This document shows positions 36,040 through 44,017 of a stretch of DNA of 64,000 nucleotides, in pieces (within the stretch, counting starts at the first letter, position 1; the number at the start of each line of letters is the position of its first letter). Made by a program: the position numbers and the translations under genes. This stretch comes from CAVPCZ01 sp963779225. GTDB taxonomy: Bacteria; Bacteroidota; Ignavibacteria; UBA10030; UBA6906. The notes beneath the pieces were generated by a model, which searched no databases, was not told the DNA's origin, and was given only the letters and a program-made list of their open reading frames with translations. The stretch is from assembly GCA_963779225.1 (NCBI GenBank), contig CAVZWW010000003.1, positions 2,604,001-2,668,000 on the forward strand, given 5' to 3'.

Positions 36040-38334
36040 ATGTTCCGTCCGTTGAACACCAGACTCGCCGTCTGTTCTCTTTTTTTCCTGTTCGCCCACA
36101 CTGCGTTCTCTCTGGAACCGCGCCGAATTCCCCTCAAAGAAGGCTGGCGTTTCCTGCCCGGTGACAATCCGGAATACATGCTGCCCGGTTTCGATGATAC
36201 CGGCTGGAAGCCCATCGGCGTGGACAGGATATGGGAGGAACAGGGGTATGACAAACTCGACGGTTATGCCTGGTACAGAATCCGGTTTGTGCTCCCCACC
36301 GGTCTGCGCGCCAGCTCCAGACTGAATGACGGTGTCCGGATCTTCCTCGGGAAGATTAACAACTTCGACCAGTCCTTCCTGAATGGCAGAATCTTCGGCA
36401 TTAACGGAAAAACTGTTCCACCGGAGACGGGTGCGGACACCGCTTTTCTCAAAGCTGACGTGAGCATGTGGAATGTCGAACGGACCTACCACTTGTCCGT
36501 TGACGATCCCCGTCTCCGGTGGGATACCGTGAATGTTCTGGCCGTGCGGGTCTACGACCAGGGCGGGCAGGGGGGGATATGGACGGGAAATCCGCATGTG
36601 CGGATGATTCAGCTGCTGGATTATCTGGGGGTCGATATTCAGGCCAGGCCATTCTCGTTCCTGAAGAACGAAATACGCAAGACGTTCTCGCTTCGAAACT
36701 CGTCACGGGATCATACGATCCGGGGGACACTCACCACAACGGTGCACAGCGGCATGGAGACGGGAGAACTCTTGCGGAAGACCACTGATGTTTCTCTGGA
36801 TCCTGAGGCCGTTCACGAAGTGGTCCTCTCCGTGCCCCGGCAGGACCAGCCGACCCGTGTCTTGTATGCGTTTGTTCTTGCGGAGACATCTGAGTCGGTA
36901 ACCTTTGCCGAAGAGGTCCCGTACATTCTGACGCCTGTTGCTCCGGCCGCACCCCGGATCAACGGGCCGCGCGTGTACGGAGCGCGTACGGGTCGCCCTT
37001 TTTTGTATGCCATTCCGGCAAGCGGAGAGAGGCCCATGACATTTTCGGCCCGGGATCTCCCTCCCGGACTCACGCTTGATCCACAGACCGGCATAATCTC
37101 CGGCCGGACCGGCGTCAAAGGAACCTATCGTGTCACACTTACGGCCCGGAACTCCCGGGGAAGTGCGAACCGGGATCTGGAGTTGCTGATCGGCGACAGG
37201 ATCGCGCTCACGCCTCCACTCGGCTGGAATAGCTGGAACTGCTGGGGGTTGAGCGTGGATGAAGGAAAAGTCCTGGCAAGCGCCCGTCTGTTCAAGGCAA
37301 AAGGCCTGATGGACCACGGGTGGTCGCATATCAATATCGACGATGGGTGGGAAATCAAAGGTGATTCTCCTCTCCCGAAGCGCGACGGACAGGGGAACAT
37401 CCTGACCAACGACAAGTTCCCGGACATGAAACGGCTGGGTGATAGTGTACATGCTCTCGGCCTGAAATTCGGCATCTACAGTTCGCCGGGACCGCTCACG
37501 TGCGGAGGGTACACCGCCAGTTACCGCTACGAGATCCATGACGCGCGCTCGTACGCACAGTGGGGAATCGACTATCTCAAATATGATTGGTGTTCCTACG
37601 GAGACATCGCGAAGGATACATCAAGGGCAGAACTTCAGAAACCGTATGCGGTCATGCGCGCGGCGCTGCAAGATGTATCACGCGATATCGTGTACAGCCT
37701 GTGTCAGTACGGTATGGGAAAGGTATGGGAGTGGGGCGCGGATGTCGGAGGCAACCTCTGGCGCACGACAGGCGATATCACCGACACCTGGGAGAGCATG
37801 AGTGATATCGGATTCAGCCAGGTCGAAAACGCACCGTATGCCGGACCGGGACACTGGAATGATCCCGATATGCTCGTCGTCGGCTGGGTGGGGTGGGGTC
37901 CGAGTCTGCATCCCACGAAGCTGACGCCCGACGAACAGTACACCCATATAAGTCTCTGGTGCCTTCTGTCCGCGCCGTTGCTGATCGGGTGCGACCTCGA
38001 GAAGCTCGACCCCTTCACCCTGAATCTGCTGACGAACGACGAGGTCCTGGCGGTCAATCAGGATCCGCTCGGACGCCAGGCCGTTCCGGTGTTCAAGCAG
38101 GACAGCATCCAGGTGTGGGCGAAGGCGATGGCGGACGGCTCAAGCGCTCTCGGTGTGTTCAATCTCGGATCCGCTCCCGCGCGGTATGCTTTGCCGCTTG
38201 AAAGTTTCGGATCGACAAAGGGCACCGCCGTGCGGGACCTCTGGCGGCAGCGTGATCTCGGCATCTTTTCGGGAACAATGCCGGTCCATGTTCCCGCACA
38301 CGGAGTGATGTTGCTCCAGACCCGGAAGCCCTGA
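36040..38334 (+). CDS. Secreted GH27 alpha-galactosidase with N-terminal sandwich and Ig-like domains
   Basis: A 764-residue exported enzyme. The signal peptide ends near HTAFS. Residues about 25-200 form a galactose-binding-like sandwich (GWRFLPGDNPEYM, then GYAWYRIRFVLP). Residues about 300-385 are a putative Ig-like module (DLPPGLTLDPQTGIISGRT). The GH27 barrel starts at TPPLGWNSWNCWG (about 395). The nucleophile is D516 in YLKYDWC and the acid/base is D579 in RTTGDITDTW; their 63-residue spacing matches human alpha-galactosidase A (61). LLSAPLLIGCDLEKLD and NDEVLAVNQDPLGRQA are family signatures. A small C-terminal beta-sandwich closes it. It would release terminal alpha-galactose from galacto-oligosaccharides or pectic side chains. 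ATG 36040 has GGAGG upstream. Confidence 0.93.
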   Translation: MFRPLNTRLAVCSLFFLFAHTAFSLEPRRIPLKEGWRFLPGDNPEYMLPGFDDTGWKPIGVDRIWEEQGYDKLDGYAWYRIRFVLPTGLRASSRLNDGVRIFLGKINNFDQSFLNGRIFGINGKTVPPETGADTAFLKADVSMWNVERTYHLSVDDPRLRWDTVNVLAVRVYDQGGQGGIWTGNPHVRMIQLLDYLGVDIQARPFSFLKNEIRKTFSLRNSSRDHTIRGTLTTTVHSGMETGELLRKTTDVSLDPEAVHEVVLSVPRQDQPTRVLYAFVLAETSESVTFAEEVPYILTPVAPAAPRINGPRVYGARTGRPFLYAIPASGERPMTFSARDLPPGLTLDPQTGIISGRTGVKGTYRVTLTARNSRGSANRDLELLIGDRIALTPPLGWNSWNCWGLSVDEGKVLASARLFKAKGLMDHGWSHINIDDGWEIKGDSPLPKRDGQGNILTNDKFPDMKRLGDSVHALGLKFGIYSSPGPLTCGGYTASYRYEIHDARSYAQWGIDYLKYDWCSYGDIAKDTSRAELQKPYAVMRAALQDVSRDIVYSLCQYGMGKVWEWGADVGGNLWRTTGDITDTWESMSDIGFSQVENAPYAGPGHWNDPDMLVVGWVGWGPSLHPTKLTPDEQYTHISLWCLLSAPLLIGCDLEKLDPFTLNLLTNDEVLAVNQDPLGRQAVPVFKQDSIQVWAKAMADGSSALGVFNLGSAPARYALPLESFGSTKGTAVRDLWRQRDLGIFSGTMPVHVPAHGVMLLQTRKP

Positions 38335-38365
38335 AATGCTTTGACGGGTGCGGGTGGTTTGGAGA

Positions 38366-38506
38366 GTGAGTCTACCGCCGCGCGTCCGATGCGCGCGGCC
38401 GTCCTGAAGTACGAGCGAACCTCCGCGCTGTCCGGGGCCCGCGGCTCTCCTGAAGAATGAGTGAACCGCCTCTACGCCCGGGGCGTGCCACCTCCCCGGA
38501 AAACGA
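38366..38506 (+). repeat. Three diverged tandem 46-49 bp hairpin repeats
   Basis: Units lie at 38366-38414 (49 bp), 38415-38460 (46 bp) and 38461-38506 (46 bp). Each begins with a G-rich GTGAACC-like end, contains a GC-rich inverted repeat and ends with CCTGAAGAA-like sequence and a GA. The first holds an 8-bp perfect stem (38377-38384 with 38392-38399), the second CCGCG/CGCGG, the third ACGCCC/GGGCGT. The units differ, so this is an old array. It has no T tract. It lies between the GH27 stop and a promoter. Confidence 0.55.
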
Positions 38507-38522
38507 GCCAACAGCCTTGCTG

Positions 38523-38551
38523 TTGCAGCAACGAAGGAATTGCTGTATATT
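38523..38551 (+). promoter_or_regulatory. Sigma70-type promoter after the hairpin array
   Basis: TTGCAG at 38523-38528 and TATATT at 38546-38551 are 17 bases apart. An ATG at 38558 coincides with the expected transcription start, so the first message could be leaderless. It probably also serves the 41-residue peptide and crcB downstream. Confidence 0.6.
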
Positions 38552-38557
38552 AAAAGC

Positions 38558-38917
38558 ATGCTCCTTCCGCGCACACATAACACGAAGCCGTCCGGGTATC
38601 TCTTCGTTCTTCTCGCCATTCTCATGCTGTCCCAGACCATTTCTCAGACGATGGGAGGAACACGTTCCGACCTCACTCCGGGTGAACTTGAGAGCGACGG
38701 AGCGACGGCAGTTCTCGCCGTTCTGAATGTCTTTCCAGGCCTGTCGGCCAGTTGTTTCCCCAAGGAGCTGCGTCATGCTCCGGTTGCGGTCACGCTCTGT
38801 GCAGCAGAAGCATTTACGATCGTCGCTGTCTGGAGGCGCCTCACGAGCGACGGACTGAACGGTCCGTTGCCGGAAAGGTCGCTTCTTCTCACGCCAACGT
38901 TTGCCTCATATCTCTAG
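38558..38917 (+). CDS. Small hypothetical protein with one membrane segment
   Basis: A 119-residue open frame starting at the ATG six bases after a good -10 box. It has a basic start (MLLPRTHNTKPSG), one hydrophobic segment (YLFVLLAILMLSQTIS) and no recognisable domain afterwards. The rest is of mixed composition, with no motif I know. It may encode a leaderless small exported or membrane protein, or be chance open frame under a promoter that serves 38984 and crcB. The gap from 38918 to 38983 holds a ribosome binding site for the next small gene. Confidence 0.35.
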   Translation: MLLPRTHNTKPSGYLFVLLAILMLSQTISQTMGGTRSDLTPGELESDGATAVLAVLNVFPGLSASCFPKELRHAPVAVTLCAAEAFTIVAVWRRLTSDGLNGPLPERSLLLTPTFASYL

Positions 38918-38983
38918 CGGTGCCGGGTTCTCGCATATCGGTGATGTTCACAGAGAAACTCACATCGCAAAAAGAGGCATGCC

Positions 38984-39109
38984 ATGGCCGTACAATCTGA
39001 TCAGAATCAGCCGACACAATCCGGCACGCGTGTACTGATCAACATCCTTTCCTTCGTGGGAGGATTGACCGTCCTGCTTTTGCTCATCAAGCATTTTTTG
39101 AAGATGTAG
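38984..39109 (+). CDS. 41-residue single-pass membrane peptide
   Basis: A short gene not called by length-based methods: ATG 38984 to TAG 39107-39109, preceded by AAAGAGG with a suitable spacer. The product has a polar, Gln-rich N-terminal third (AVQSDQNQPTQSG) and one clear transmembrane helix (LINILSFVGGLTVLLLLI) with a short basic end (KHFLKM). Its composition differs strongly from random translation of GC-rich DNA. It ends 41 bases before crcB on the same strand, so it may be co-transcribed with the fluoride channel. No family is recognised. Confidence 0.55.
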   Translation: MAVQSDQNQPTQSGTRVLINILSFVGGLTVLLLLIKHFLKM

Positions 39110-39150
39110 TCAAACCCACATATTCCTTCTCTCCCTGATGTGAGGCGGGC

Positions 39151-39522
39151 GTGAACGGGCTGATCGTTTTTGCCGGCGGAGGTGTCGGGGCCGCACTTCG
39201 CTACTGGATGACCGGCGGTGTGTATCGTGTTCTTGGGGCCGGCTTCCCCTACGGCACACTTCTTGTCAACGTCCTCGGGTCTGTGCTGATCGGTTTCTGC
39301 ATGACCTCTTTTGACGAACGGTTTGTCGTCCAGCCGGCCTTACGGTTGTTCCTCACGATCGGTGTGCTCGGCGGGTTCACGACGTTTTCATCCTTCAGCT
39401 ACGAAACCATCGCTCTCCTGCAGGAGGGGAGCTGGTGGTTGGGTACCGTGAACATCCTCGGGTCAGTACTCACGTGCCTCGCCGGGTGCTGGATCGGCGG
39501 CGTGCTGGGCCGGATCGTGTGA
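39151..39522 (+). CDS. crcB: Fluoride channel CrcB (Fluc)
   Basis: A 123-residue protein with four membrane helices. All Fluc landmarks are present: GGGVGAALRYWMTG at the start, GTLLVNVLGSVLIGF with the conserved Asn in helix 2, GVLGGFTTFSSFSYET with the Phe box and Thr-Thr-Phe-Ser in helix 3, and a hydrophobic helix 4. Two antiparallel subunits form a fluoride exporter. The start is GTG 39151; no ATG fits. The next gene, DUF190, is a frequent genomic partner of CrcB. I saw no fluoride riboswitch upstream. Confidence 0.9.
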   Translation: MNGLIVFAGGGVGAALRYWMTGGVYRVLGAGFPYGTLLVNVLGSVLIGFCMTSFDERFVVQPALRLFLTIGVLGGFTTFSSFSYETIALLQEGSWWLGTVNILGSVLTCLAGCWIGGVLGRIV

Positions 39523-39553
39523 TCGAAGCACCCTATTCAGAAGAGGGGGTATC

Positions 39554-39901
39554 ATGAAGCTGGACGGTGAGGGGAAGCTGCTGAGGATTTTCATCGGGGA
39601 GGCGGACCGGTTGGGGCACAGACCACTGTTCGAAGCACTGGTCTTGAAAGCCCGCGAGTTCGGGCTGGCAGGAACGACCGTGACCCGCGGGATTGAAGGA
39701 TTCGGGGCGGCCAGCCGGATTCATACCGCCAAGATCCTCCGACTGTCGGAAGATCTCCCGCTGGTCATAGAGATCGTGGATACCTCAGAAAAGGTGGATC
39801 GTTTTGTTACGGTTGCCGGGGAAGTGCTTGAAGAGGCGGGTTGCGGGGCGCTGATGACAGAGGAGCGCGTCCGTGTGATCCGGTATACCGCCGGGAAGTG
39901 A
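39554..39901 (+). CDS. DUF190 family protein, CrcB partner
   Basis: A 115-residue ferredoxin-like-fold protein of the DUF190 family. The family opening is seen as LLRIFIGEADRLGHRPLFEALVLKARE, then GLAGTTVTRGIEGFGAASRIHT and a closing SEDLPLVIEIVDTSEKVD. It sits 31 bases after crcB, the usual context, and may regulate or assist fluoride export as a PII-like cytoplasmic partner (inference). ATG 39554 has GAGGGGG upstream. The trp promoter begins 28 bases after its stop. Confidence 0.85.
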   Translation: MKLDGEGKLLRIFIGEADRLGHRPLFEALVLKAREFGLAGTTVTRGIEGFGAASRIHTAKILRLSEDLPLVIEIVDTSEKVDRFVTVAGEVLEEAGCGALMTEERVRVIRYTAGK

Positions 39902-39928
39902 GGAACATCCTGTGATCCCAATTTGTTC

Positions 39929-39957
39929 TTGACTCGGGGCCGGGAAGCTCCTATATT
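39929..39957 (+). promoter_or_regulatory. Promoter of the trp operon
   Basis: TTGACT at 39929-39934, a 17-base spacer, and TATATT at 39952-39957. It is the best promoter in the window after the receptor promoter. Transcription is expected near 39964, nine bases before the leader-peptide ATG. Confidence 0.8.
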
Positions 39958-39972
39958 GTGCAGTACACGATC

Positions 39973-40059
39973 ATGGTTACCCAGATGCATATCGCCCGAG
40001 GTTTTGCCGGCTGGTGCTGGTGGCGGAACATGACCTTCCGGAGGCCGACGGGCGTATAG
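39973..40059 (+). CDS. trpL: trp operon leader peptide
   Basis: A 28-codon frame starts about nine bases into the predicted trp transcript and ends with TAG at 40057-40059. It contains three Trp codons at positions 14, 16 and 17 (GWCWWRN), which is far above chance and is the hallmark of an attenuation sensor. The ATG lacks a Shine-Dalgarno site, so it would be read from a very short leader. It overlaps the CGCCCG arm of the 1:2 hairpin. Ribosomes stalled at the Trp codons for lack of charged tRNA-Trp would expose the sequence after the stop and prevent terminator formation. Confidence 0.85.
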   Translation: MVTQMHIARGFAGWCWWRNMTFRRPTGV

Positions 40060-40091
40060 CAATCACCATCTTCTGTCCTTGCGATACTCAC
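39993..40091 (+). promoter_or_regulatory. Attenuator control region: 1:2 hairpin and candidate antiterminator
   Basis: CGCCCG at 39993-39998 pairs with CGGGCG at 40049-40054, enclosing the Trp codons (segments 1 and 2). A nested 2:3 alternative is possible: GGAGG 40040-40044 with CTTCC 40095-40099 (one G-U), GG 40051-40052 with CC 40093-40094, and GTAT 40054-40057 with ATAC 40084-40087. Because 2:3 uses the 5' arm of the terminator, forming it would allow read-through into trpE. The pairing was done by eye without energy calculation. Confidence 0.6.
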
Positions 40092-40122
40092 ACCCTTCCT
40101 GGCTTTCCTGGAAGGGTTTTTT
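40092..40122 (+). terminator. trp attenuator terminator (3:4 hairpin)
   Basis: ACCCTTCC at 40092-40099 pairs perfectly with GGAAGGGT at 40110-40117 around a 10-base loop, and the T run extends through 40117-40122. It lies 17 bases before ATG 40139 of trpE and only 33 bases after the leader stop. This is the classic position and structure of an intrinsic attenuator. Confidence 0.85.
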
Positions 40123-40138
40123 CGTTCTCTGGAGGGGT

Positions 40139-41644
40139 ATGATCACGTTTGAAGAATTTTCGGCCCTGGCCGGGAAATACAATGTTGTGCCGCTTGTCCG
40201 GCCGTTACTGGCCGACACCCTCACACCGGTCTCCACCTACATGACCTTGCGCCAGGAGGGGACTCCTTCGTTCATTCTGGAAAGTGTCGAACCGAACGAG
40301 AAGATCGGCCGGTATTCATTTATCGGGATCGGGCCCCGTCTCCTTCTGCACGCCAGGGGCACACACATGACGATCCGTGAAGAGGGGAAGATCCGGCATC
40401 TGAACGAGAATTTGTTTGTCCTCCTTGAATCCCTGGTGTCCCGCTACAGGAGTGCGCCGGTCGAAGGGCGTCACGGCCTTGCGGGGGGCTTTGTGGGATA
40501 TCTCGGTTACAACACCATCAGGCACATCGAGAAGATACCGATCGGCGATCCGTCCGCGACGGACGAGGATGATGCTCTCCTCGGGCTGTTCGGTGCTGTC
40601 GTACAATTCGACCATCGCGCACAGATGATCACCATCGTGCAGAATATCTTTGTGGAACCCGGTCTCTCTCTCCGGGAGCAGTACGATGCCGCACGCACGG
40701 CACTGGACACGCTTGAACTCCGGCTGCGGCGGTCGCCGGTGACGTCCGACAATTTCCGGTGTGAAGCGGCACCGCAGGAGTCCCGGGATGGACGTCAGGC
40801 TTTTGAAGAATCAGTCAGACGGGCGAAAGAATTCATCACGGAAGGAGAGATCTTTCAGGTGGTTCTCTCACGGCGTGTCCGGCGGGCGTTCTCCGGAGAC
40901 CTGTTCGCCGTCTACCGTGCCCTGCGCATTATCAATCCCTCTCCCTACCTGTTCTTCCTGGATTTTGGAGACACCACGCTCGTGGGATCTTCTCCCGAAG
41001 TGCTCGTGCGCTCGCGACAGGGGCTGGTGGAATTGCTGCCCATCGCCGGCACGCGGAGACGCGGCAGGAATGAAGAAGAGGACGAGGCTCTTGCCGGGGA
41101 ACTCTTAAGGGATGCCAAGGAACTGGCCGAACACGTTATGCTGGTGGATCTCGGACGCAATGATGTCGGCCGGATTGCAAAATACGGAAGCGTGAATGTC
41201 CCGGTGTTCAAGCGCATCGATCGGTACTCGCACGTCATGCATATTGTCTCGGAAGTGCGGGGCCTCCTTCAGGAGGGGCTCTCCCCGGTGGACGTCCTGA
41301 AAGCCTGCTTTCCCGCCGGCACGGTCTCGGGGGCGCCAAAAGTGCGCGCGATGGAGATCATCAGCGAACTGGAGCCCGAGCAACGGGGAGCATACGCGGG
41401 TGCAGTCGGGTATATCGGATTTGACGGCACCCTGGATATGTGCATTGCCATCCGCACGATTATCGCCTCGCAGGGCATGCTCAACATCCAGGCGGGGGCA
41501 GGGATTGTTGCGGATTCCGTGCCGGAACGGGAGTATGAGGAAACCGTGAGCAAGGCCGGCGCGTTGCATGCTGCGGTTACACTGGCGGCGGCCGGATTGC
41601 CGTCCGAGCGGCTTGCACGAGGTGAGGGAGCGAGAAGGTCATGA
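40139..41644 (+). CDS. trpE: Anthranilate synthase component I
   Basis: A 501-residue enzyme converting chorismate and ammonia (from TrpG) to anthranilate. The N-terminal domain has the feedback site: LRQEGTPSFILESVEPNEKIGRYSF, with the LESxE-type Trp-binding motif, so allosteric inhibition by Trp is expected. The catalytic region has FQVVLSRRVRR, SPYLFFLDFGDTTLVGSSPE, GTRRRGRNEEEDEALAGELL, and GTVSGAPKVRAMEIISELE near the end. ATG 40139 follows GGAGGGG with a suitable spacer. It is the first structural gene after the attenuator and overlaps trpG by ATGA, allowing equal translation of both subunits. Confidence 0.95.
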   Translation: MITFEEFSALAGKYNVVPLVRPLLADTLTPVSTYMTLRQEGTPSFILESVEPNEKIGRYSFIGIGPRLLLHARGTHMTIREEGKIRHLNENLFVLLESLVSRYRSAPVEGRHGLAGGFVGYLGYNTIRHIEKIPIGDPSATDEDDALLGLFGAVVQFDHRAQMITIVQNIFVEPGLSLREQYDAARTALDTLELRLRRSPVTSDNFRCEAAPQESRDGRQAFEESVRRAKEFITEGEIFQVVLSRRVRRAFSGDLFAVYRALRIINPSPYLFFLDFGDTTLVGSSPEVLVRSRQGLVELLPIAGTRRRGRNEEEDEALAGELLRDAKELAEHVMLVDLGRNDVGRIAKYGSVNVPVFKRIDRYSHVMHIVSEVRGLLQEGLSPVDVLKACFPAGTVSGAPKVRAMEIISELEPEQRGAYAGAVGYIGFDGTLDMCIAIRTIIASQGMLNIQAGAGIVADSVPEREYEETVSKAGALHAAVTLAAAGLPSERLARGEGARRS

Positions 41645-42210
41645 TCCTGGTCATCGATAACTACGATTCGTTCACGTTCAATCTTGTGCAGCTGATCGGC
41701 GGCCGGACAACGGATATTCTCGTCCGGCGGAACGATCAGATCACTCTTGCGGAGATCGGCGCGCTCGGGCCGGCGGGGATCCTGGTCTCTCCCGGCCCGG
41801 GGAGGCCGGAAGACGCCGGCATCACGGTGGAGCTGTTCACAACCTTCGGCGCGACTATTCCGATGCTCGGCGTCTGCCTCGGGCACCAGGCACTGGGACA
41901 CGCATTCGGTGGAACGGTGGTTCATGCGCCTGAACTTATGCACGGGCGTACGTCCATGGTGCATCACACCGGGACGCCACTGTACGCGGGAGTGCCATCA
42001 CCATTCGAAGCGACACGCTATCACTCGCTGGTCGTCGCACGAAAGGGCCTGCCGGATTGTCTGGAGGTCACGGCAGAGACCGGGGAGGGCGTGATCATGG
42101 GGCTGCGGCACAAACAGTTCCCGATTCAGGGAGTCCAGTTTCACCCCGAGTCGATCCTGACACGCGATGGACCGCGCCTGCTGGAGAACTGGCTGGAGGG
42201 AAAGGTATGA
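41641..42210 (+). CDS. trpG: Anthranilate synthase component II (glutamine amidotransferase)
   Basis: A 189-residue class I amidotransferase supplying ammonia to TrpE. The triad is visible: the nucleophilic Cys in MLGVCLGHQALGHAFGG, and His-x-Glu in QGVQFHPESILT. The N-terminus MILVIDNYDSFTFNLVQ and the RNDQITLAEI segment are family features. The same protein often also serves folate synthesis, but here it sits in the trp set. It overlaps trpE by ATGA and trpD by ATGA. Confidence 0.95.
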   Translation: MILVIDNYDSFTFNLVQLIGGRTTDILVRRNDQITLAEIGALGPAGILVSPGPGRPEDAGITVELFTTFGATIPMLGVCLGHQALGHAFGGTVVHAPELMHGRTSMVHHTGTPLYAGVPSPFEATRYHSLVVARKGLPDCLEVTAETGEGVIMGLRHKQFPIQGVQFHPESILTRDGPRLLENWLEGKV

Positions 42211-43226
42211 CATTGAAGCCCTACATAGAAAAGGTGATCGAACACCAGCACCTGACAGCCGATGAGGCGGCGGAGGCACTGGAGCTGATCATGACCGATC
42301 AGGTGACCGATACGCAAATCGCGGCGTTACTTGTCGCACTCCGTGCGAAAGGCGAGACCATCGATGAGCTGGTGGGGTTCGCCCGCACCATGCGCAGGAA
42401 TGCAGTCAGGATCCGGGTTGAAGATGAGTGTGCGATAGACATGTGCGGGACGGGTGGTGACGGTTTGGGGACGTTCAATATCTCCACCATTGCCGCCATT
42501 GTCGCAGCCGGGGCGGGTGCAACGGTAGCGAAGCACGGAAACCGGTCCGTGTCCAGCCGCAGCGGCAGCGCAGATGTTCTCGGTGCGCTCGGGGTGAACC
42601 TCCAGCTGGCGCCGGAGCGTGTCGAGGAGTGCGTCAATACCGTGGGAATCGGATTCCTCTTTGCCCCCCTCTTTCATCCCGCCATGAAGTATGCCGCAAA
42701 AACACGCGGGGAGCTCGGCATCAGAACGATTTTCAACATGCTCGGGCCGATCACGAATCCCGCCGGGGTTCGCCGTCAGGTCATCGGTACGTACCATACG
42801 AGCGTTGCGGCCCGGCTCGCGGGTGCGTTGCGCTCCATGGATTCGGGACGAGCCTATGTGGTCCACAGCGCCGATGGCATGGATGAGGTCAGCCTGACCG
42901 GCCTCACGCACGTGAGTGAGGTGGCCGGAGATGCACCGGTACGGGAATACGTCATCTCCGCCGGAAGCTTCGGGTTGGAAGTGCAGGGACCGGATGGCGT
43001 GAAAGGAGGGGACGCCGGTCAGAATGCAGAGATCACGCAGCGGATTCTCGAGGGACATCGTGAACCGGGACGTGACGTGGTTATTGCCAATGCCGCCCTG
43101 GGGGTGTATGTGGCCGGCAAGGCAGGAAACCTGAAAGAGGCCACCATGATGACCGCGGAAGCCATTGATTCCGGGCGGGCGAAGCAGGTGCTTCACCGGC
43201 TGGTGGAGTTCACCAATCAGTCATGA
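42207..43226 (+). CDS. trpD: Anthranilate phosphoribosyltransferase
   Basis: A 339-residue enzyme joining anthranilate to phosphoribosyl pyrophosphate. The N-terminal helical domain begins TLKPYIEKVIEHQHLTADEAAEAL. The PRPP-binding loop is CGTGGDGLGTFNIST, followed by VAKHGNRSVSSRSGSADVLGALG and the ARTIFNMLGPITNPA-type stretch (here RTIFNMLGPITNPAG). The conserved DGMDEVSLTG loop is near the end. The start ATG 42207 overlaps the trpG stop; an upstream in-frame ATG at 42057 lies inside trpG and was rejected. It overlaps trpC by ATGA. Confidence 0.95.
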   Translation: MTLKPYIEKVIEHQHLTADEAAEALELIMTDQVTDTQIAALLVALRAKGETIDELVGFARTMRRNAVRIRVEDECAIDMCGTGGDGLGTFNISTIAAIVAAGAGATVAKHGNRSVSSRSGSADVLGALGVNLQLAPERVEECVNTVGIGFLFAPLFHPAMKYAAKTRGELGIRTIFNMLGPITNPAGVRRQVIGTYHTSVAARLAGALRSMDSGRAYVVHSADGMDEVSLTGLTHVSEVAGDAPVREYVISAGSFGLEVQGPDGVKGGDAGQNAEITQRILEGHREPGRDVVIANAALGVYVAGKAGNLKEATMMTAEAIDSGRAKQVLHRLVEFTNQS

Positions 43227-44017
43227 ATTACCTTGATAGGATTCTCGAACAGAAGCGGGAAGAAGTCATTCTGAGGAAGGCCCGGATGTCGACGGCGCAG
43301 CTCCAGGCCCTGCCCGCCTTTCTCTCCCGGCACCGCCCGTTTTCCCCGGCACTGGCCAAAGAACGTCCCGGCGTGATCGCCGAAGTGAAGAAGGCTTCGC
43401 CGTCGAAACAGGTCATTCGACACGATTTTGACCCTCTGGCCATCGCCGCGGCGTATGTCAGAGGCGGGGCGCATGCGCTTTCGGTTCTGACAGACGAAGG
43501 ATTTTTTCAGGGCAGCCTCGAGTATCTTGCGGCCATTCGCAACACGACCGCCCTCCCGCTGCTGCGGAAGGACTTCATCCTGGATTCCTATCAGTTGTAC
43601 GAGGCAAAAGCATTCGGGGCCGATGCGGTGCTGCTGATTGCGGCTGCCCTCGGCCGTGAACAACTGCGCGATCTGCATCAGGAGGCCGCCGGGCTGGGAC
43701 TCGAGACGCTTGTGGAAGTGCACACTGAAAAGGAGATGATCATGCTGGAGGGTATGGGGGTGGAGATGGTGGGTATCAACAACAGAGACCTCTCGACCTT
43801 TGAAACAGATCTGACAGTCTCTTTCCGCCTGAAGCCATTCGCTCCCCCGGGGGTTCTCGTGGTGAGCGAGTCCGGTATCCGGGGAGGAGAGGATGTCCAG
43901 GCGCTTGCACGGCACGGTATTCATGCGGTGCTTATCGGAGAAACCTTCATGCGTGCACCGGATCCCGGAGATGCAGTCCGGGAACTGATCTCGGCTTCAA
44001 AGGATGGTCCGGCATGA
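43223..44017 (+). CDS. trpC: Indole-3-glycerol phosphate synthase
   Basis: A 264-residue TIM barrel that closes the indole ring from CdRP. The N-terminal helix YLDRILEQKREEV is followed by the first-strand catalytic Lys region VIAEVKKASPSKQVI, then ALSVLTDEGFFQGS, PLLRKDFILDSYQLYEAKAFGAD with the general acid Lys, VGINNRDLSTFETDL, and VVSESGIRGGEDV with the phosphate loop. It is separate from TrpF rather than fused. ATGA overlaps join it to trpD and trpF. Confidence 0.95.
   Translation: MNYLDRILEQKREEVILRKARMSTAQLQALPAFLSRHRPFSPALAKERPGVIAEVKKASPSKQVIRHDFDPLAIAAAYVRGGAHALSVLTDEGFFQGSLEYLAAIRNTTALPLLRKDFILDSYQLYEAKAFGADAVLLIAAALGREQLRDLHQEAAGLGLETLVEVHTEKEMIMLEGMGVEMVGINNRDLSTFETDLTVSFRLKPFAPPGVLVVSESGIRGGEDVQALARHGIHAVLIGETFMRAPDPGDAVRELISASKDGPA

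Noticed and set aside
38918..39150. Fluoride riboswitch upstream of crcB
   Set aside because: A GGTGATG near 38939 looked suggestive, but the rest of the crcB-motif core could not be found.
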